Both the position numbers and the translations under genes were made by a program. The notes beneath the pieces were generated by a model. The model did no database searches, was not told where the DNA came from, and saw nothing but the letters and a program-made list of their open reading frames with translations. Of a stretch of 64,000 bases of DNA, positions 58,265-64,000 are shown piece by piece; position 1 is the first letter of the stretch; the number at the start of each line of letters is the position of its first letter. This DNA comes from Hermatobates lingyangjiaoensis (lineage: Eukaryota; Arthropoda; Insecta; Hemiptera; Hermatobatidae): contig JAPFBL010000242.1 in the NCBI GenBank assembly GCA_026182355.1, positions 341,501 to 405,500 on the forward strand, written 5' to 3'.

Positions 58265-58870
58265 CTGCAGTTGAAAACACAAAAGGATTTTCGCAGGGAT
58301 AGATGCTATCGCTCCTATTCTAGCGATTAGTTGTGAATGACCTACCGAATATTCTAATTATCAATGGCTATGATAGTGAACAATACGCAGAAGACCATTT
58401 ATTAAATAATCCATTATGTGGCAATGCATAATCGTTTTGTCTATCAGATGTACAGCTTCTTCAATAGATTGCAAATAATTGACAGACAGCTCACCTCTAA
58501 ACACCATTTAAAAAGTAGATACAATTTGGGTCTGGCACTAAAGTCAAATCTGTATCCTATCCTAAAGACAAAGAATACTCGACAGGTAGGAAAGGACCTC
58601 ATTTATAAGGTGGTAATTAGGGCTAGCATTACTTATGGATGCACAACTTAGTTACAAGCTGTAAGAATTAATAAAACTCATATAGAGATAGTTCAGAATA
58701 AGGTGCACGCCATATGGCTGGGGCAGCTTGGTATGCCAGAAATGTGGATATTAAAAGATACTTCAGGGTAGAATTAATTTACGAAATCACAAACAGACTG
58801 GTGACCAATGAGGACATGAAAATCCCACCATATCCAAACTCTCTTCTCCAGAGCCTATTCCTAAAAATTC
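58265..58870 (+). pseudogene. Jockey-type LINE reverse transcriptase relic
   Basis: Translation in shifting frames gives VVNDLPNILIINGYDSEQYAEDH, the FVNDLP...YADD region with YADD reading YAED. It is followed by RLQIIDRQLTSKHHLKSRYN, LYPILKTK, VVIRASITYGCTT and an IEIVQNKVHAIWLG-like stretch near 58683-58725, then YARNVDIKRYFRVELIYEIT. This order is the C-terminal half of a Jockey LINE RT. Stops and frameshifts show it is dead. LINEs of this type are common in arthropods. Confidence 0.75.
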
Positions 58871-60622
58871 CCTAACCATATCTATCATAGAAACTGTTGT
58901 TAAAATAGAAAGCTAAACCATAGACTGACAACTTTTGTTGACTCAAGAAGACGAAACGACCACGGAATAATGTATACCACAATCCAAATAAAAGAGTATA
59001 AACATATAAATACTGACTCTACAAACACTGCAGTATTATAATTTCAGCAGTAGTAGGCCCAGTGACCTAGAACTGCTAATTTTAAGGCGCACTACATTAC
59101 GCGGAAAGAATCGTTGGTTGTTGGTAGATTGTGGAAAGATGGATAGAGGAGAAATGGCCGGGAATAAATTCACCTAAAATGGTCCTTATACCTTCATAAA
59201 AGAAAAAAAGATAAACCTAAAACTGACAAAGTTACGGGTATTCTCTTGGAGGTTTCTTAAATAAATTATTAAAGTGGAAATCCATGTGAAAAATCTGAAC
59301 CTAAGAATATGAGAGCAATGTTCGGTTATAAGAAATTATTTTGTTGCCAATTGAACTTAAACATAAAAACTTTGCTTTGGATTTACAAAATTCTTATTCT
59401 TATTGTGCTGAAACCAATCAGGTTATGTATTTAGATTGTGTGATATACAAAAACAAGTATACGTAGGGATAACTAGGTCAATCACTATCAGTACTACCAC
59501 CAGGATAGAAAGACTACAAATATCTCCTGCTCTTGTATTTGTGTTCACTACGATTAATTTTATCTTCATTTTTTTACGAAATTGAAAACTTTCTATCGAA
59601 GATCAAATAACAAAAAAAAAAGCAATAAAATGAAACATGATCTTTGTAACAATGTCGACAAATAAACGTTCCAAATTGCCGGCATAGCAAACAGAAGCGT
59701 TTTGATCTGATATAAGTGGAGTATGACTCTTCTTATTACTATACATATTGTTTAACCATTATGGAATGTAAAATAAATTGCACATAACTTTAATATTTTG
59801 CAATCAATACAATTTCAAGACCTCTCACTATTGACCTGATTAACAAGAATATTTGAAACTCATGTAATAAATTAACATTCCTGTGATATGATAACAGCGA
59901 ACCTTATATATCTACAAATTTATTGAAACAATAATGGCTATAACTAAATTAAAACCCATCAATTAAATAACTGAAATGATTTTAGTTATAAATTTAAAAG
60001 CAGTTATACTTTAAATCAAATAATTATATATCATTCATTATTTACAGATCGACAAAACGCTGAAAATAAATTATTTTGAATTTTTGTTTAATGTATTTCA
60101 AAAATATCAATTATTATAAGAGGAAAAGAGTAAATATACTTTACAAAACATATAGAATTTACAAAAATTTGTCCTAATGTAATAAATTAACAAACAGAAT
60201 GAATTGAGTTCTTCAAATCAGTATGAAAGCGTGAGCATGCGATTGGGAGTAAATATCAACAACTATACAAATTGTATTGCTTTTTATTTTTCATCTTTTC
60301 TAACGCTAGACAAGAGAAAACTTTATTTTTTTTATTTTTAACAACTTTCTTTCAGAACTAAGTAGGCAATGAAATTTAATACTGATAATTTGTCATTGTC
60401 ACATTTACACTAAATAAACTTGAAAGAGTTATTTCAGTTCGCAGACTTATAAGGGAGTATACAATATCTGTTTTCAGTTTTTTCAAGCTTAATCTAATAG
60501 AGTGTCAATTTCTGTTGAGAATGCTTATACTATTTTTGTGATTATCAATTTATATTTACTAAAATTTAATACTATATCAGTCATAATAATCTATAGTACA
60601 GTCCAAATATCATACATATTTA

Positions 60623-60624
<2 letters not shown>
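58871..60624. other. Unassigned, with an R2 fragment
   Basis: About 59405-59510 matches R2 (GTGATATACAAAAACAAGTA and ATCACTATCAGTACTACC). The rest has no supported feature. Confidence 0.4.

Positions 60625-60662
<38 letters not shown>
60625..60662. repeat. (TA)n at the end of a PLE relic
   Basis: TA repeats directly against the 3' end of the minus-strand PLE relic at 60663-61370. Confidence 0.85.
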
Positions 60663-60664
<2 letters not shown>

Positions 60665-60701
60665 AAAAAGAAAAAAACAAAATAAAGGCATACAACACAA
60701 A

Positions 60702-60736
60702 CTGCTGTATTTCGACTATCGTCGTCATCAGGTAGA
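60702..60736 (-). ncRNA. Hammerhead-like motif, family H
   Basis: Core CTGATGA (60731-60725 on the minus strand) is the textbook sequence. One extra C follows, then GAC/GTC stem II with a GATA loop and GAAA. Stem III reads ATAC, one change from the self-complementary ATAT of related family I, with A at the cleavage position. Stem I CTAC/GCAG has one mismatch. Confidence 0.5.
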
Positions 60737-61071
60737 AGTACCCTGCGATCAGCCGTGGCTGACTGAGCGAACTGTCGAATACGACAAACACGCGTGCCCT
60801 CTGTTGGCTGTCTTGCACACGAGTAACTAACTAAAGAGAGACAAGTAACTAAAAATGCAAAGTGAAAAAATAGAAGCAGAAAAGAAAAAAAACTAAAAAA
60901 ATATGTAATAAAATAAATAAATTTAATATTAAAATAATAATAAGAGAGAAAAAATAAATGAATAATTAAAAAATTAAAAAAAACTAGAAATAACATATAG
61001 GGGAAAACATAAATACATAAAAACAATAAAAATAAAAGAAAATTAAATGAAAAAAAATTTAACGGTTTAGA

Positions 61072-61350
61072 TTAAGGACAGGAGGAGAGCGAGCACCAAG
61101 AAAAGAAATAAGTGCCTCCTCTGAAGATCTTAAAGTTCAGGGAGAAAGGTTCAGGGATCTGATTAAAGACTTGGACTCCGAAGCAGTTGTTAAAGTCAAG
61201 TCCATTGGAATTAGCGTGGATTGCAATGGATAGGTTTTTGTTTTGCAAAGCGGAAGGCTTGTGACCATTCATACGTAAGTTGAGCTTAGTGGAGGCCATA
61301 GCAAAGTAGAATGAATCACTCTTGGTACAATTCAGACTGTAAACACAATT
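61072..61350 (-). pseudogene. PLE GIY-YIG endonuclease fragment
   Basis: The frame reads CVYSLNCTKSDSFYFAMAST, then LNLRMNGHKPS, LSIAIHANSNGLDFNNCF and VQVFNQIPEPF. This matches the PLE GIY-YIG order: VY, Cys, Y-x-x, R-x-N-GH, AIH, F...C. The YIG motif is replaced by YFA, which should abolish nicking. The frame is open to a stop at about 61072 but lacks the RT part. Confidence 0.72.
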
Positions 61351-61370
61351 GACTAAAGTGCATTATGTAT

Positions 61371-61690
61371 GAGGAGGACAAGGGTAATTCATATTACTAT
61401 GGGGGAAGTAAAGGAAGGATTATAGTTTATAATGATACAGCTTTGGCACCTCCTACGTCTACATCCCACTAGAACATGGTTGAAGCCGAAGATTACGAAC
61501 TAAATGAAGTTATTTTTTCTTTTAGTTGTCTCTTTACCATCACTGATCTCATTATGATATATATATTCACAATCAAGTATATGTGCATATATATGAATTA
61601 ATATCTGTCTTTTCAACCATCCATTCGTTATTATCATTTAATAGAAAAAAATATTAATTATCAACCTTAGTGATATTGAGTCAGAACATT
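61371..61690. other. Unassigned stretch
   Basis: No supported feature. Confidence 0.4.
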
Positions 61691-61740
61691 TACCCTGACA
61701 TTTCGATATTAAATAAATATCGTCATTTGTGTTTTCAAAT
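61691..61740 (-). repeat. Hammerhead-like tail remnant, family N
   Basis: On the minus strand, ATGACGA (C3 changed), an AT-only stem II of about 5-6 bp, GAAA, ATGT and C. A single copy with no palindromic partner or coding part seen. Assigned only on motif order. Confidence 0.35.
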
Positions 61741-63183
61741 TAGATCGATTGATGTTGGATTAAATAATGTAACAGCTATGTTAAGTATTTCCTTTGTCAA
61801 ACGATCCTGTTAAAATCTACAGATGAAAACCATTCTATTCCCAACTTGGTTCTTATCACTATTTCTTTCTTATTTTACTTGTCTTTTAAATATACAATTA
61901 GTTAAACAATTATTTAAGAATAAATAAATTTAAATCACATGGATTGTTAATGTAACACGAATTATATGAAACTAAATGTACTAAAGTGTCATGTAATGAT
62001 GTATATACGAAAAAAAGTTGTATCAAGAATATCAAAATCATGCAAAAAAAGATTTGAAAAAACTTTTAAGTTGCATAAAATATAAAATTGCTGAAACCAG
62101 GTATTATTAAAAAAGAAATACAAGTTGAATTGCACTTACACATTAGATGGGTCAATAAATTATTGTATCTTGATAAAGTTAAAAAAATAGCTTGTTGAGG
62201 AGAGTCTTTTAATTAAAATAATACTGTCTGATATATCCAGCAGATTTTAAGAAAAAAAAAACATAACAGTTTCAAGATATTGATCCCATTAAATTAAAAT
62301 TTCATCAGCCAAATGTATTCCTAAAATTAGAGGGAGCCTTTTATGAGCGTTTGATAAAACCGTCCAGAGATTCTGGTCTCTAGAAATAAGAGACAAGAAA
62401 CAGAATTTCTTGAAAATAGTATTGGTAAGGGAAACTGGTTGATTATTCCAAGGTAGAAATTGGGCCGCTTCACTTGGTAAAACAAATAGACCAACAAGGA
62501 TCCAACTATTTTACAACAGTGCAGCCAAACTTGTCACTAATTAAATGTCCTGATTGCAAAGTTCTAATCGTGGTAAGGAGTCAATTTTAATGAAAGGTCT
62601 GCAGGCCTTCTCAGAATACCAGATGGCTTGTAATCCGGCTATCTTGTTTCTAAAATCTCTTAAAGAGATTGCCCAGCTTTAATGTCAACTAGTCACTTAG
62701 ACTTCAACAGCATTTCATATAAATACTTACATCTCTAAATTATCGTTTATTTGTATTCATTTTAAATTAATAACAAACTTTCATCTGATACATTCAACAA
62801 CACTGTATTTCATGTTAATTTATATTATTAAAAACAAAAGTTCATTGCTTATTAATAATATTAACTGAATTGATCAACAAATCGCTAAATGTTATGCCCT
62901 TGAACACATAATAATAACATTAATCTCTTGTAAGTTCTGCATTTAATTATTGTCCGTTTAATGTGTATTCTTCAAATATATTATTTGAAATAACCGAAAC
63001 AAATATATATCTACAAATAAAACACGCAGTCACTTGATAAATAATGTTATTTCATTGACCAAGTCACTAAATTAGGCTTAGGCTATTGAACACATAAATA
63101 GTGACTCTAATAAATTTTTAGGTCTGATTTAATTTTTTTCTGTTTAATGTGTATTCTTGAAATTATTAATTAAAATAATAGTA

Positions 63184-63185
<2 letters not shown>
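61741..63185. other. Unassigned stretch
   Basis: 62335-62700 is less AT-rich but encodes nothing I recognise in any frame. Confidence 0.4.
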
Positions 63186-63186
<1 letters not shown>

Positions 63187-63242
<56 letters not shown>

Positions 63243-63467
63243 AAGATTTCACATAAACACGTGAAATAACAATCAATGATCAAACCACAATAAGAAATGA
63301 GAAAACAAGACTAAGATCTTTTAACCGTAACAAGCGGTCTTCGTCAGAGTCAAAAACCCAAAAACCTACAGAGTCGTTGGTTTTTGACTCTGACGAAGAC
63401 TGCTTGTTACGGTTGAAAGATCTTAGTCTTGTTTTCCCATTTCTTATTGTGGTTTGATCATTGATTA

Positions 63468-63514
<47 letters not shown>
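63187..63514. mobile_element. Palindromic PLE-tail element, family C, in (TA)n
   Basis: Long (TA)n tracts (63187-63236 and 63465-63514) flank two opposed family C arms (63241-63355 and 63370-63465). The left arm keeps the whole outer tail (TTTCACATAAACACGTGAAA). Motifs: left 63309-63351 (minus; core CTGACGA but GAAA reads AAAA) and right 63386-63428 (plus; complete). The right arm stops inside TGATCATTGATT before (TA)n. Confidence 0.75.
63386..63428 (+). ncRNA. Hammerhead-ribozyme-like motif, family C
   Basis: Stem I GACT (63386-63389) with AGTC (63425-63428), core CTGACGA (63390-63396), one extra A, stem II GACTG/CGGTT with two G-U pairs, GAAA (63415-63418), AGATCT (63418-63423) as stem III and T at 63424, after which cleavage would occur. 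All key core bases are present. Confidence 0.55.
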
Positions 63515-63518
<4 letters not shown>

Positions 63519-63539
63519 AATTAGATGAAACGATTCTTC

Positions 63540-64000
63540 GAACTGAATAAACTAGAATTTTCAAAAAAACATATAGAAAAGAAATCACTGAACTCACTAC
63601 TATATTTCGATCTCATCGAATAGATGTACATGTCAGGAGTAGATGTGAATCGCTCCAAAGTCTGATAACGACTGGCTTGGCGTTTGAACCGAAGCACTCA
63701 AACAGTGTAGCCAACTTTGGGAGGACAGGTAGACAAGGAAGATAAAGAGATAAAAGTCAAATAAAAATTAAAAGAATGAAAACATTTAACTAAAATAAAA
63801 TTAAAAGCTGATAACAACTTATAGAAGGAAAACAAAATCAACGATTGAGGTTAAGCCCAGGAGCCGATCTACGGCCCAGAAGTGCACTGCACTGCACTGC
63901 ACCTATTAGTCTTCTGGGTGATCTCTTTAAGTTGCAGTGGCAGTCTCACAAAGGAGCACATATAGAGTGAAATCTGATCTTTTTGTGATACCACACTATG
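63540..64000 (-). mobile_element. PLE relic 3' end, cut by the window edge (family I)
   Basis: A minus-strand tail (63585-63628: CGATGA, short stem, GAAATATAG, AGTGAGTTCA) lies next to (TA)n at 63465-63514. To its right are an A/T-rich 3' UTR like that at 60840-61070 and a block around 63855-63990 that can be read as LKRSPRRLI...APGLNLN, resembling the C-terminal tail encoded at 61072-61140. The GIY-YIG core would lie beyond the window. GCACT is tandemly repeated at 63880-63901. Confidence 0.45.

Larger units (their letters stand above)
60663..61370 (-). mobile_element. PLE relic, 3' part (family H)
   Basis: Minus-strand 3' portion of a PLE: a GIY-YIG fragment (61072-61350), an A/T-rich 3' UTR (60840-61070), then a tail with a hammerhead-like motif (60702-60736), ending in (TA)n. 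The layout is the same as at 63540-64000, including a 3' UTR of AAATAAAA-like repeats, so the two are related relics. Confidence 0.7.

Overview
The window is AT-rich, gene-poor eukaryotic DNA. Microsatellites are abundant ((TA)n, (CA)n, (GA)n). The only recognisable proteins come from mobile elements: Penelope-like elements (PLEs) with a GIY-YIG endonuclease, Jockey- and RNase H-type LINE relics, a hAT transposase relic and tRNA-derived SINEs. This mix suggests a large, repeat-rich animal genome, most likely an arthropod; that is inference and no host gene anchors it. I see no convincing host protein gene, rRNA, tRNA gene or CRISPR array.

The centre (28048-44093) is an array of about seven PLE units of one family, unit about 2.92 kb, lying between (TA)n tracts. 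Two units face left: one has an intact 820-residue reverse transcriptase/GIY-YIG ORF (28438-30900) and one is 5'-truncated. At 32626-32655 the array flips head-to-head, and about five units face right: one truncated, two nearly identical but frameshifted, and two with heavy small-deletion damage (39350-43092). The damaged stretch has abrupt borders and may be unpolished assembly sequence.

Around the array are at least nine smaller sequence families, mostly palindromes of 200-450 bp. They repeat the same layout in miniature: a left arm in reverse orientation, a short centre and a right arm in forward orientation, with 3' ends pointing outward. Many end in (TA)n; others have 12-14 bp target-site duplications (16666/16942, 2772/3077, 6217/6558, 56240/56676). 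The arms carry a hammerhead-ribozyme-like fold: stem I, a core like CTGANGA, one extra base, stem II, GAAA, a tiny self-complementary stem III and a cleavage-site base. I read them as very short head-to-head PLE insertions, that is, PLE 3' tails (pLTRs). Older PLE relics lie at 1-790, 24031-24705, 60663-61370 and 63540-64000.

By region: 1-5.2 kb holds a PLE tail, one palindrome and a dispersed non-coding repeat. 5.2-10.7 kb holds a palindrome, a LINE tail, a SINE, a ~125-bp tandem repeat and hAT. 10.7-18.5 kb holds three SINEs, two palindromes and CA repeats. 18.5-28 kb holds several palindromes and PLE relics in (TA)n. 28-44.1 kb is the PLE array. 44-64 kb is mostly unassigned AT-rich DNA with a (GA)n tract, palindromes, two LINE relics and two PLE relics.
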